This document shows, one piece after another, positions 47,772 to 59,975 of a DNA stretch of 64,000 nt. Origin of the DNA: Wolfiporia cocos (taxonomy: Eukaryota > Basidiomycota > Agaricomycetes > Polyporales > Phaeolaceae); assembly GCA_029448655.1 (NCBI GenBank), contig JACCLO010000002.1, positions 3,038,001 through 3,102,000 of the forward strand, read 5' to 3'. The notes under the pieces were generated by a model. That model saw only the letters and a program-made list of their open reading frames with translations. It did not search any database and was not told where the DNA came from. A program made the position numbers and the translations under genes. Numbering within the stretch: the stretch's first letter is position 1; every line of letters begins with the position of its first letter.

Positions 47772-49313
47772 CTATGTCTCTGCACCGATCCATGAATCTA
47801 CACCTTGATCTGCCCACAGTCGAATCGTAGGATCCTTCTCCATGGCTGCAGAGGCAATCAGAGGCCTCTTCGGATGTGCCTGAGCGAAAAGCCAGATGTA
47901 TGTAAATTCACCAATGAGCAATGAAGGCGACCCGATACGCACCGCAATAGCGATCACCACGTCTGTCAGCCGTTAGATTCAGCTATAGGAATGCATGTTT
48001 TAATATGCACTGGCACACACCTCGGTGTCCTTCCAGAACTTGCACAACCTCTCGCGTCTGCAGGTTCCAGAAGTAGATCTTCGAGTCTTCACTCCCGCTC
48101 ACGATGTGTTTTGCTCCGGGGGCGAAGTCGGCAAACAGGCAATACGTCCGATTTGTGTGGCCAGCGTAAGTCTTGACACAACGCGACGTCTGCGTATTCC
48201 ATAGTCGTATGGTCGAATCTTGAGTAGATGCGAGGATGAATCGCGAGTTTGGCGTGAACTTGATATGCGAGCTGCCAGATGGGGAGGTCAGTGGAAAGAC
48301 ATGTGGCAATGTAAGGCCAACGCACCAAATCGGGTTGTCGTCGTCAGCTAACGTCTTCAGACATTGCCCTGACTCGGCATCCCATATGCGACTAAGCAGC
48401 AAGTCAGTAGGCATCACAAGGGACATGTGTCCAGTGCACGGACATAAGGCCATCCATCGCACAAGACGCGATAAGCGTGCCATCATGATTGAATGTGACA
48501 GCAGTTACAGGGTCCGAATGAGCGGGAAGTGTCTTCAGTGTTCTCCCTGCACCAGAATAAGAGACATTGAAAATGCAGCACAGCTCCGGAGATACCTCTT
48601 GCAACATCCCATACGCGTACTGTTTCGTCGAACCCACCCGATACCAACAAATTGGACTTTGGATTGAAGTTCACGCAGAACACGAAGTTAGTATGGCCCT
48701 TCAGGATCCGGACTGTGTCCATCTGTCGCGTATCATGCAAAATAAATAAGAGGGCATTTGAAAGGTAGTGTGATACTCACTGTCTCCAGGCTCCAAATTC
48801 GGATGGTCTTGTCGTCCGAAGCGGACGCGAGGAAAGCGCCGTCGGGGGACCATGCAATGTCTGAGATACCCTCCGCATGACCCTCAAGTGTTTGCACAAG
48901 CTCCCCGGTGTTGGCGTCCCATATTTTGACCAGTTTATCCGCAGCTTGCTTCCAGTGTCCGTCAGATTCGGGCTAATCCTCCATTGAGAGAACAACATAC
49001 CTCCCGACGCGAGGTAGGTTCCGTCAGGGCTAAACTTGAGCGAAGACACGGACCTTGTGTGACCACTCAGGATGTACTGGAGCATATATGTAGGCGACGG
49101 TTTGCTGGCAGCGGTTGGCAGCTTGGATGGTCCCGGTTGAGGATCTGGGGTAGTTGCCTCTACGGGTGCAGGCGGGTTTTCTATCGCGCTTCGCGGAGGG
49201 CTTTCTGGAGGAACAGAAGGGAGTTCCTGCATTTTGATGTCTCCATCAGCGTCTCCTTCTATGACCCGGGCCTCGGGCAGGGGCGAGGAATCGACAGCTT
49301 GTGGAGAGTCCAT
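47772..49313 (-). CDS. SWD3: WDR5/Swd3, WD40 subunit of the COMPASS H3K4 methyltransferase complex
   Basis: Seven-bladed propeller that scaffolds Set1/MLL complexes and binds histone H3 and WIN motifs. N-terminal arm about 75 residues ([20 protein letters not shown]). The blades match WDR5 closely and in order: [177 protein letters not shown] and [20 protein letters not shown]. The LPAHSDPV and DDDNP stretches are diagnostic of WDR5. Eight or so introns. It could also serve other complexes, as WDR5 does. Divergent from eIF3k. Confidence 0.93.
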
Positions 49314-49632
49314 GGCTGAACGAGATGAATGAACCACAAACGGTGATCGACTTCGGGATGATCTGGGCGCTTGGTCTCTACGCGTCGTTGGGCGCTAGAG
49401 GCGTGAAAAGTTGCCCCTGCCTATCCCGGACTGTCTATTGCTGTTAGGCTTCATCCAAAGGCTACCCCGGGATCTTGCATCAAGACTTTTTTCTGAACTA
49501 ACATGCCGTCTCTTGCATCGAAATGGGCATCGCCGCCGACGCGGACGCCGCTGATTGAGAACCTAGTGTCCGGCGTAGGTATGGACCAATAATTGCCCTC
49601 GATTTCGGATGAGAAACTGAGGACGGCTTTGA
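49314..49632. promoter_or_regulatory. Divergent promoter of WDR5/Swd3 and eIF3k
   Basis: 319 bases between outward-facing start codons. No TATA box or repeat recognised. Confidence 0.45.
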
Positions 49633-50467
49633 ATGGCAGACAGATACAATCCCAGTAATGTGAGCATCCTTGAGGACTACCTGTACCACCAGACCCGGAG
49701 TAAGGAGTACGACTGCCTCGCTAACCTCGCCATCCTCAAGCTGTATGTGCATCCGCTCTCCACCACGTCCCTCCTTCACGTCGAAACGCTCACAGATACC
49801 AGTTCAATCCCGACCTCTACAACCCTGACGTCGTGATCTACATCCTCATCAAAGCCCTCACCTCCGCACCCTTCCCTGACTTCAACCTCTGCATCTCGCT
49901 CCTCGACGAGCGGCCCGCCGCGACGAACCCCGACGAGCCTGATCCTCTCCCGACGCTCCTCCCGATCCTCACCTCGCTCTATAATCTCCTCCAGCAGTGC
50001 CGCTTCCCCGCGTTCTGGGCGCTCTACCGCTCCGACGAGGCTGAGACGCTTCGCGACAACTACACTGTCGAGTGCGTCGGCTTCGAAAATGCCGTGCGGG
50101 AGGTCGTCATTCGTGCTGTCAAGGCTGCATTCACCCGGATAGGTAGTGAGCGGCTGGGAGCCTACTTGGACCTATCAGGTTAGTTATCAACTTGATTCGC
50201 GTTATCCAGCTGACTTCGTGTACACTGTAGGGGGTGATCTGACTGCATATGTCGAATCCCTTGGCTGGTCGATTGACTCTGCAACCGAAGTCATCGCCAT
50301 CCCACCGAACCCGGACAACCACATCGAGTCCACTGTTGTCCAAGAAGATATCCAGTTGCCTCGTGAGCACCGCCAATGCTGCTGTACTAGGTGTCCACTA
50401 ATACATCGCCGTAGAACTGTCAAAAATCATCACCCATGCTACCCAGAACGCGAGAGGCGCGCTATGA
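49633..50467 (+). CDS. Translation initiation factor eIF3 subunit K
   Basis: Non-core subunit of eIF3 with HEAT-like and winged-helix halves; binds the 40S-associated eIF3 octamer through eIF3l. It starts MADRYNPSNVSILEDYLYHQ, then EYDCLANLAILKL; after an intron YQFNPDLYNPDVVIYILIKA, LTSAPFPDFNLCISLLDE, LPTLLPILTSLYNLLQQCRF, PAFWALYRSDEAETLRDNYT, ENAVREVVIRAVKAAFTRIG and LGAYLDLSG. Then come ESLGWSIDSATEVIAIPPNP and the tail LSKIITHATQNARGAL. About 235 residues, the family norm. At least three introns. Confidence 0.92.
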
Positions 50468-50638
50468 CCGTGTATCGTCTTGTATCGCAGATTCCCGCTG
50501 TATCCTATATCCTCGTCAATTCATTGATTGACCGTCATGATGCCGTGACAACGCTCGCTGTGCACGATCATTGGTATTGTCGTGAATGTCGTGGTTTTCG
50601 TACATGGGTACACATCATAAGAACACATTCCTCCAGAC
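50468..50638. other. Short spacer after eIF3k
   Basis: Presumed terminator region of eIF3k, converging on the transporter remnant. No feature recognised. Confidence 0.4.
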
Positions 50639-50996
50639 TCATTGCATAGACCAGAAAGCCGCGATCGTACCCCATGTCGCCATGACCGGCCCGCTCACTA
50701 GCTAGCAGGAACGCGTCCCAAGAGCCACATCGCCTCGCAAATGCCTCTTTTGCGGTGACAGGGCCAATCACGCATAACAAGAACGACGAAAACGCGCCGA
50801 GAAATGCCATCGTCGACGCAAACTCGGGCACGAAGATAGACACATCGATAGAGCACGCCGTGAAGATGGCACGTTCTACGGCCGTGAATATGCTGTTTAG
50901 GGTGCCGCGCCTTTTTCCAGGATTTGCTATGGATTCGGGATCACGCGTGGTTGAGATCATCGATCGAGACATCCCCGGTCTGATGTTCAGGATCAT
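50639..50996 (-). pseudogene. C-terminal remnant of an amino-acid-transporter-like protein, frameshifted
   Basis: The minus strand reads KRRGTLNSIFTAVERAIFTA, SIDVSIFVPEFASTMAFLGA and FSSFLLCVIGPVTAKEAFAR, a pattern like the last two membrane spans of AVT-type vacuolar amino-acid transporters. The frame then breaks; in another frame VMATWGTIAAFWSMQ and a stop follow, the expected C-terminal helix. The break lies at CTAGCTAG (50698-50705), a tandem 4-base duplication whose removal would join the two frames. The other 350 or so residues of such a transporter are missing: the next gene starts its 3' end at 51178. This looks like a decayed 3' fragment. The family call is from motif memory. Confidence 0.55.
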
Positions 50997-51177
50997 CTCG
51001 AGTGAGGCCTTGAGGTTCCAACGCGCACAGGTGATTCAATGTGATTCCAACAAGGGGCTTCTGCTCTTTAGATCTATTAGTGACTCGGTATTACTAGCTG
51101 CTATACAACGTCCAGCCGTATGCCAATGTGATATGTGATATGAAGAAATGGTGAGTAGTGTACCAATAAACAATCCA

Positions 51178-54100
51178 TCAACTCGCATTCATCGCCTTGC
51201 GGTTCGTCCACTGCATGTACGGCTTCCGCGACAGGTCGACACCCGGCTTTGTACGCGCGCTGCGTCGCGCATCTGGCACGTCGGCAGCAGCAGCTAGGTC
51301 CTGAAGAATCCTTCAGCTATATATACTACAATTCGTAAATCTCGTTGACGTACTGAAGCGCGTCGCCTGACTCCCGGGCCAATATGCGGCCACCACTTCG
51401 TGAAGGCGTTCTTGAGACTCAGCTCGCGCAGGCCCTTCGGATTCAACCACGCAACAAATTGGTTAATCTGATAAACGACGGCATGTTAAGCGATTTGGAA
51501 TACGAGGATACGTATGGCACATACCTCCTCCAAATCGTTATACACCGCCCATTCGCCCACGTCGAGCATTCCATCAACTCCCTCTTCCTGCAGTCTGCGC
51601 GCAGTCACATCTTCGCCCCTTCTCTTCAAGATATCGCAATCGAACTCGCTGGGACCTTGCACGAAGATCCGTCCTGTCCCATACTGGACGGCCCCGCCAC
51701 TCCCAATCAGTGACGCCGCGCCCACTCCATCAAACCACCATATCCGGTTGTAGAATCGGTCGTAACCCAAGGGCTTCACGCGCAGCGACCCAAGCAGCTT
51801 CCTGAACTCGCGCTCGATGCCCTCCAGCCGCCGCTCCAGCTTATTGACCTCTTCGTCTAGGCGGCGATGTTCTGCCAGAGCTTGTTTCTGCGATGCCATC
51901 TTGGCGCGGGCGAGCTCCCGTTCCTTGGCCGCCGTCCTCCTAGTCTCCTTGCCGCGGGGAGTTGTCTCTGGTTCCCCTTCGGAGCCAGGAGCTTCCGAGA
52001 GGTCGCTCGACTCATGCATCGCTGCGTCCTCGTCGCCGTTAGCAGCGGCCTCGCCGGCTTTGGCATCACCACTCAGAGCATTCATCTCCTCAATACTAAC
52101 ATCCATCATCAATGACCGTTCAAACAAAATCAGGGACTTGCGAACTCACTACTGCTTCTTTGTTCTGTTCACCTCGATCTTCTCCTTCCGCAGCGCCGTG
52201 AGCTGCTCTTCGCACCACTCCAGATGCGCATGTATAGCCTTGCTCGATATTGCGAGGTCGCACATGAATGACAGGATCGCGATCCTGTCCGCCGGAGGCA
52301 GCGCATAATACCGGAACTTGGGGCTCGTCGGTACTGACAGCGTAACCGGCACTGGACTCGACGCCTGAGACTCGATAGATGAACCAGACGCTTCGGGGGC
52401 AGCAGAGGTGTCGGGGGCAAAGAGCAGACGCGTGAGGATTTCGCGCATGTGCGGGAAGTTTCCGAAGTTGGCATGCTGTTAGCGAAGGATCAGTACATAA
52501 TTTGAGATGAGAGAATCAGATGGATCGCTCACATCTTTCAAGCAACCAACGAGGGACTCTTCCCAGCCCTCGCGGCCTTCAGAGTGTCGCAAAGGCGCGC
52601 GCTCCCAGTTGTTGCCAATATCCGCCATAGCAGTCGTGAGCTCGTCAATGGACACACCAAGGACGGGCTCATCATCAACATTAGACTCCTTTAAACGCAC
52701 TAGCGACACCACCGCGCTATGCCGATTGAAAGGCACAGTGCGTAAATTGTATATGAGCGTGGCATGTACCTCCGCAAGCAGTGAGCACGAAGGATCGACG
52801 ACAGAGTGCCGCAACGCCTGCTCGAAGTCATCGAGTGTGAATGGCGACAGATGCAGGGGTTGCCTGGCGATCATGACGTCAGTACTTCGGCGTTCGCGCA
52901 AAATGTATCCCGCACGCACCCATATACAACGAGGAAGTTCCAAGTCATCAAGAATGCCTCGTTTGTCGAGTTGTCACGCCCGAATGGCATTGCAGTACGG
53001 CTTGGTACTGGGCGCTGCAGCTTCATACCATTCTTCTTCTCCCTGTCGCCGATGACCACATCGAAATCCTCCGTTGGATAGCGTATTGGCTTTTTCTTCT
53101 TCTTCTCGGCGGCGAGCCGCGCGTTTTCCTCCTTCGCTTTCTGCTCCTGCTCCGCCTTCTCCTTCGCATCGCGTTCCCGCTTCTCAGCAGCGATCGCCAG
53201 GGCCCTCGCTGCTCCAGTCGGCAACATTGTCTGAGTCGGATGCAGGGACTCCGTACCTTTCTCTTCCGCCGCCGCGGCCATCTTCTTCTGCTTCTTGGAT
53301 GCGGGCCCTTCCTTGTCCTCCCAGACTTTCTTCCGCTTGTCGATCTCGCCTTTTTTGATGCTTTCAATACCCTTACGCGTCTCCTCTGGTATGATTGTGT
53401 TCACGCCATACCGCTCGGCAATAGCGGGCTTGACAGTCCATGGGGAGGCGACGGCCGGGGCACGATCAACAGTGTCGCGGATGAAGCGACGGAGGATAGA
53501 CTTGGAGAAAGTGAGGCGGTCGCGGCTGTATAGTCCATGCGTTAGACTTGGGTCAATACGCCCTAGGGATTGCTTACCTGACGATATCGCAGTGCACGTC
53601 CATGAGCCTGCCACTCCATTTAGCGGCCTCCTTCCCCTTCTTGTCGTGGCTCCTACTCCCAGGCTGTTGCTCTTCGTCCAAGATCTGCACACGGTATAAA
53701 TACTGACGTGGATCGTCTCTAGCGATAGAGTCCTTGAGTGAGATCTTCAGATCCTCGGCGACCTTGTGCAGAGGCTGAGGTTCATCTGGTAGGGGGGACG
53801 ACGAGGTGGATGCCTGTGCGCCTGGACTTGTTCTGGAGGAGGATGTAGTCGGGGAGGCAGTGGGAGTGAAAACCCGGAGGACACGAGCCGAATACCTGAG
53901 AGACAAGTCAGTGGTGGCCACGGAGGGCGAGTGATGGAGCTGCGCACTTCTCGCCTTGTATGTCCACCAGCACCCCTACAACAAGATGGTAAGCATCGGC
54001 AGCAATGTGGCGCAGCGGCCAGAGGATGCGGCGTACTCTCATCAGGGTAGAAGCGGTCCTTGAACCTGTCAAAAACAGCTTCGACCAGGTGGTCGAGGCG

Positions 54101-54540
54101 GCCCATCACCTCTGTGTGCGATAGAGAAATAGATGAGCAATGGGCTGTGGCCGGCGCGGGAGAGGACGTACGCCACTGGACTGCTTTGAGAACGGCGGCC
54201 TTGAGCGGGTCAGGGAATCTAGAGTGCATCGTACGAGCCTCTTGACGTTCGCTCTCGAGCGCCTGGAAGTAGTCTAAGCCGCTCTTGCCGGTGACCTCGC
54301 ACTGAAACTGCTTAAGGCGGTAGAAGGACATCCGTGCAGCGTAGGCCCTACGGGAGACATGACGAGTGAGTGGGCGGAAGATGGGAGGCGGCAGGGAAGC
54401 AAGATGTACTCGTATGTGTCGAAGATCTCGCCAGTCTGGGCGAGGTAGTATACGTCTTTGCTGGGATCATTCTTGAGGCTAGCAAGGAGCTCCGGAGAGG
54501 GTTCAGTGAGCAGAACCCGTTTGCGTCTACAGGTGGGCAT
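51178..54540 (-). CDS. ITC1: Itc1/Acf1-like ISWI-complex subunit with WAC, DDT and WHIM modules
   Basis: Nuclear partner of the ISWI ATPase that spaces nucleosomes. It starts MPTCRRKRVLLTEPSPELLA. The WAC domain fills about residues 1-100: DVYYLAQTGEIFDTYE, MSFYRLKQFQCEVTGKSGLD and YFQALESERQEA. A Ser/Pro linker and a long Lys/Glu/Ala coiled coil (KRERDAKEKAEQEQKAKEEN) follow. The DDT domain has PLHLSPFTLDDFEQALRHS and SLLAEVHATLIYNLRTVPFN. WHIM parts are FGNFPHMREILTRLLFA, YYALPPADRIAILSFMCDLA, LEWCEEQLTALRKEKIEV and the WSD-like GYDRFYNRIWWFDGVGAASL. It ends DLSRKPYMQWTNRKAMNAS. No PHD or bromodomain, matching fungal Itc1 rather than animal Acf1. The start follows a pure CT-rich leader. The domain order is clear; exon ends are approximate. 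Confidence 0.88.
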
Positions 54541-55839
54541 GGTGGAAGTGGAAAGAGAGGGGGAAACGGGAGGGGAAGGAAGGGGGGAACAGGGTGGGAC
54601 AGGGCCAGCGGGCAGGTGGCCTTGTTGGGATAGGAATGCGTGAAGCGGTCGCTCGCATTTTTGCTGTAGTGCGTCTCCCGAGGCCGACCACCCTCAGCCA
54701 CACTCCTGCGCCCCCGTTTCACACTCAGCACAAACACAAACACATCTGCTCTTTCTCCTACCACATCGTCGCCGTGTGCACTCGCTGCAGGGCTCGCGCA
54801 CCACGGTGCATTGCGGTGTTGGCGCGCTCTTAGCCGACAGGGTCGCCACTCTCCCCGGCGGCACGGAGCACGGGCCAGCGGGAAGGCACTTTCTCACTCT
54901 GGCCAGCACTCGCTCGTTCGCTCTCTGGGACCCGCACCGACTCAAGTAGGCTTGTAGTCTAAAGGGATACAGCATGTCACATCCTCCTTGCTTGTAATCC
55001 TGCATTGCAGTCTCTATGCATCCGTCTATCACCGCCTCCGTCACTACGGCGCCTCTCAGTCGCTCCTCCGGGCTACGTTCTCATCTACCACGAGAGGACG
55101 TATTTGTTGATGCGCATGCAGCGATTTTCCTCAGTCTTAAGAGTGCAAAGCACATACAACGCTGACCTGGCATCCCTTCCGCTCTCCTCGTAGCCCGCGA
55201 TGTCGCGTGTTTTGAACAGCAGATCGGGCTGTACGTGGAGCTGAAGGTTTCTGGCTTGCCGTATGTCCTATCGTAACTTTGCACGACACGTATGCTGCAT
55301 AGTAAATGTCGAACTCATAAGCGTTGGTCTCACATGGCCGGTGACTTTGCCGCGAGATCCGTCGCGGAGACGAGTTTCGAGGCGTGGTACGGTCACGTGG
55401 TCTGACGCGTCGCGTCGCGTCTGCACCCGCCCGTCCTTGTCCGAGTCCTTCGTGTCCTCTCCAGATTATCAACATGCAGACGCGTATTTGTCATGGTCCA
55501 ATCTTTGTGCGCGATATTGCGGGCTGTACACACGTCGCTCTGGCGAATTAGCCACGTTCGTACATTCCAGGATCGTAAGTCGCCGTACACTCGTCAAGCT
55601 CTATGTCAAAACGGAATCCAGAGCGGGGATTCTCAGCAACACAGATGTTTGGGGTTTTTGGTACATGGAAAGAAGTGATGAGGGCATCCAAAGCAAGAAA
55701 CCGTCCATGAGCAGAAAGGCGTGAATCCAGCACTTGCATAGTATGGCTAAGGTGCGGGTTCAGCTGAGGGCAGGCAGAAGAGTCCTGATTACTCACCGAT
55801 CTACATGATAAATACCAGCAGTCACCATTGCGAGGTCAA
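54541..55839. other. 1.3-kb region between Itc1-like gene and the next gene, with coding-like patches
   Basis: The first 60 bases are purine-rich on the plus strand, thus a CT-rich leader for the Itc1-like gene. Between about 55017 and 55400 the plus strand holds protein-like pieces with plausible splice sites (e.g. VFVDAHAAIFLSLK, FEQQIGLYVELKVSGLP, AGDFAARSVAETSFEAWYGH). A CACGTG followed by ACGCGT lies near 55394-55409. I cannot build a convincing gene model, so no CDS is called. Confidence 0.35.
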
Positions 55840-58699
55840 TTAACGTCTGCTGAAGATGGTTGACCTTGTAGATGCTGGAACATGGAACTTCCACTTCTCC
55901 CTCAGCTGCCTCTCGATCAACCTTTCGGAATCCATACTCCTCATTGTCTTCACGCCGCCTTCTACGACCCTATTCGCGTGCCGCGGCGCGTCAGAAGTCT
56001 CCGGGAGAGTCTGCGTAGTCTTGGACTGACCCTTGTCGCGACCTCTCCCAAAGATCTTCCTGAAGCCCGAGCCCGAGCCTGACTTCTCATGCTCCTTTTC
56101 CTTCGCACCAACCGCATCGATGATAACAATCGCTTTTGCCGCCGGTGACATGCTCGAAACTGCCCCGCCGCGTGCTTGCGGCAGGCGCGGATCAGAGCTA
56201 CTGCGCATACGCGGTAGTGGCCGCCGCGCCGAAGACGGGTCTGAGCTCGCGCTCTGGTCCGACGACCGCATCCGCCGCGAGGGACCAGGCGAGGCGCTCT
56301 GCGCCTGTCGCGATTTCCCCTTCCTGTCCTGCATAGGCGACGGGCGGTCTCCTCTGTCGATGTTCACAAGTACCCAGCCAGAGGTGTCTATGTCTCTCCT
56401 AGTCGGACTGCGTCTCCTGCCAGTCCGTGCGCTGCTCTGCGCCTGCGTCGTCTCGGAGAAGTTGCCCACCGAACCCTCTGCGCCTGGACTGCTTGCATAC
56501 ACGCGTGGCTCGGGCGACACCGGCGTCCGCGGGGTGGTCGCTCGCGACGCATTGCGATCGCGCCTCCGGTCTTCTGTTCTCGCAGAGCGGCCGGTATCAG
56601 GTGTACTGGTGAAAGCAGAGCGACCAGCATCGGCGAGCTCTTGACTGGGCTGTTCGTGGATGGTAGGAGGGAACATGTTGACGACGTCATCGTACCGCCG
56701 CTCGTCTTTTGGAGTGGAGATATAAGCGCCAGATGGTGCCGGCCCGATCGAGGTCTGCTTTGCTGTGGCGGACAACTGCTCCCGTGCCTGCCCGTGCAAT
56801 TCATCAGACTTGCCACCCGCCGCAGCATTGCCCTCGTCCTCCTCTCTAATATTGGCAAGGGTAGATACCCGGGGTCCAAAATCCAGCTCTGCAATTGGCC
56901 ATCCAGGAGCGAGCTCGTATGCTGTCCGGTGTGTGGCTGTTGTGCCGGAATCTCGAAAGACTTCCGGGGTGAGCAGAGGTGGAGTGGGTGTGTGAGGCAT
57001 GTCAGGTATATCCTCCTGCGATAGCTCGTCTCTATCATGCCTCGTGCCATCGTCTCCCTTCCTTGGTGGCTGACCATTGGCCTGGAAGTAACCCTGGCCG
57101 GACGCCTGCATCGGAACGGGGGATTTGACATCTGAGAGCGGTTGGTTCTGCTGCCGAGATACGACACCAGGGTACGGGAGTACTGGAGGAGATGATGGGC
57201 CAGCAGTTGGATCGGATGCACTCTTCGGATGTAGCGCATGATGCACGTATCCTTGAGATGGCTGAGAAGCATGGCGAACCCCATTAGCGTGTGCGGACAT
57301 ATACGCTGCATGGGGCGGAACGGCCTGTCCCATAGCAGCAAATGGGTTGTGCTCGTTGCGGTGGCTATAAATGTGGCCGGGTTGAACCCCTGAGGTCATG
57401 TAGAGGACGTCGGGCGATCGCGTGAGCCGCTCGCCGGCCTTACCGCGACCAGAGCCAACACCTGTCATGTCAACACTGCCCATGCTGCTTGAGAAAGGGT
57501 GCTGCTTGTTGTCGACAGGCGAGCTTGCAACACTATCAGCCTCAGGCGCGGATGAGGCAGGTATCTGCACTTTGGGGGGAGCTCTGCGTGAGGAATTGCC
57601 TTGCTCTTGGTGAGCGGGGAATGTGCTTTGCTTGAGAGGCGACGAACTGACAAGTGTTGTGCTACCAGACCTGTACGACATATTGACGGGAGCGAGCTTC
57701 TCATTAGAGGACTGTAGAGTGTAAGGCAAACCTTCCGCTTTCAGCTCCAAGCTCGAGTTGCCGGGGCTGGGATGTGGCGTATCGAAGGAGGGGCTGCCCT
57801 CGGAGGGACCAGTGAATATCCATAGATCATGCTTGCGAGAACGCCTTGTCAAGGTTAGGGAAGTAAGCAAGGTGTACGCGTGGGTATCTAGAGTCGCCAT
57901 CAGCGTAAGAATTTGCTGCAGTGAGTCCGCGGCAAAAGTGTCTTCCTGGAAGACTGGAACAATCAACTGATATGTCTCGTCTCCTGATGCTGCTGTCAAA
58001 TCTATACGCACTTTTATAGCCTCTGAATTTAAATTGAAATGTCGAGTCGCCCAGTTTCTTTTCAGCCACAACTCCCCTTGGCCACGACCCTCGTGCAGCC
58101 TGCAGAATTGCAGGGGTAGAGTGCAGCGGAGGATGCACCACGCGCAGAACGCTTTGTGATACAAAGGATATCGCGAACACTGTTCGCGAAGACGGGGGAA
58201 GTGTCGCCGTAGATACGGAGACGGGGTGACCAGAAGGGGATGCAGGGGATGCGGATTTGGAAAAGACCAGAATCAGGCGATCATCGGACTCACGTCCATA
58301 GTCAACGGAGGATACAAACGAGTATCCGCACTGCAGAACGGCAGTCATAATGCCAATGATGAGCTCCTCGCTCTCTGCACTCTTTGAGCGTGACCATGGC
58401 TTGCCGACGAGCTGAAACTCGAAGGAGTGTTTGGCCCATTGCTCGCGTATAGCAGTGATTAAACCCTTCGCATCGAAAACGCCTCGAAGAGCAGCAAGGA
58501 TGGGCTCCGGGCAGCGGTAGAGCCGTACCAAATTGGAACCGGATAGCGCTAAAATACAGAATGTGGAGACGACCCGTGGTTCACGGATGAACTCCTTGCG
58601 GGGAATGAAAGTGGAGGACGTGTTGACACTTCCGTTCGGCTGGGAAGAGGACGGCGCTGGATATTTAGGGGTCTGAGGAGGAGGGGTCGATGGGGCCAT
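55840..58699 (-). CDS. Protein of unknown function with an internally duplicated N-terminal domain
   Basis: One short intron (donor GTGCGT after GYK) splits an open frame of about 930 codons. MAPSTPPPQTPKYPAPSSSQ starts a disordered lead. Two similar modules follow: residues about 46-148 (STFCILALSGSNLVRLY, HSFEFQLVGKPW, IIGIMTAVLQCGYSFVSSVD, RLILVFSK) and about 174-278 (VFAISFVSQSVLRVVHPP, STFQFKFRGYK, LQQILTLMATLDTHAYTLLT, HDLWIFTG). Both share a beta-like start, W...F-F-G motif, a hydrophobic helix and a DxLIF-like end. The remaining about 650 residues are Ser/Pro/Arg-rich and disordered, with basic patches and a final REKWKFHVPASTRSTIFSRR. No membrane span, no known domain. The start is the only ATG fitting the conserved first module. 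Confidence 0.78.
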
Positions 58700-59975
58700 G
58701 GCAGTTGCATACAGTAGGCCTGCGTGCCATTATCAAGTCCCAGACTTGGCATAATCCTTGTGGAACTCAAGCAGCCACCCTCCACGCTTCACGTCACGTC
58801 GCGCCGCCTACGCGTGTATTGCACGTGGTTTTACCTATCTGGGAATTTGACGGCAAGGGGGCGAATTTGATGGCTACACCCTGCTATACCGACGAAACCC
58901 GTTCGCGGCACGAACTGTAGACTGCGGATTTCATGCGCTCTAACAGGTCGCTGACGAGATGTCCAATCGTCAGCAGTATACGGTAAAGACCAGGGTCCTA
59001 GAGTCAGATTCTAATGAGTGCGGTAGATTGCGATGCCAGAAGTTCATATAAACACTTACGATTCAGAGTACTGGACAGCGCTGGACCAGCCGACCATGCA
59101 TCGAGCATGAGTCTGTGGCTATCGGAAACATGCTGTGAGCACATCAGATGTCAACGGCTAATGAGTCGACCGCAGCGTAAACGTCGCAGTATCTGAGCGC
59201 GCAGGCGACGGAGTATTCATTGGCAAAGTTGCGCTAGGGACTCGGAGGGAGGACGCGTAAGACCACAGTTTGTGCTGTTGTTCAATATACCACAACGCCC
59301 TGGGTGGGAGCACCCGAGGTCCGATAGAGACCGAGGCTGTCACACGGTATGACAGGGTTGGGACCACACAATTTAGAGGGGAAGGTGCGCTCTTGCAGAG
59401 CTGAGACAACATGAAGTTGCAATCATTCTCCTGAGTCTACGGCATCTGCATCAGCCCCCAGTTCCCTCAGCTCGTACGCTACCTGCTCACCTCTTACCCA
59501 GAGAGTGTTGGCGGTTCTACGGCCGCGCCGGGAGTCAATCTATGATTTTCGTACAAATCTATTGCTCTCAGATAGATCTCGTTCAAGACGAACCGCTCGA
59601 ATAATAGCTGGTAACGCATATGCATTTCTGAGAAATGGTTTTACAGCAGTTGCCACGAATATTTGCGCGGGGGTGATAATCTCGAGTGAATTGTCGCAAG
59701 TGTATATCAGGACTGAGGACGAGTGGCTGAAGCCGAATTTTATTGCGAACGCGAGAAGTTCAGAAGCACACGAATGACGGCGGGTCGGCGCCAAAGAGCT
59801 CCCGAGCGGACGCCGGCGGGCCGCCATCATCTCCGGCCCGCAGTCGGCTCGACGGTGCTCAGCAGCCCTCTCGGTGCCACCGCGGGCGTACTACTTAAGG
59901 GGAGAATTCGAGCTGGACGATGCCTCCCTTCAAGCAACATTCCACCTCGTGCACGGATATCAAGAATTCCCAGTT
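58700..59975. other. 1.3-kb divergent region before galacturonate reductase
   Basis: Open frames of 60-97 codons are present on both strands, but none resembles a known protein. It presumably contains the promoters of both flanking genes. No clear repeat or RNA gene. Confidence 0.45.

Noticed and set aside
55440..55620. Resemblance of CHGPIFVRDIAGCTHVALAN to tubulin-cofactor C beta-helix repeats
   Set aside because: Only one short stretch matches, a stop follows at once and no flanking TBCC sequence is found.
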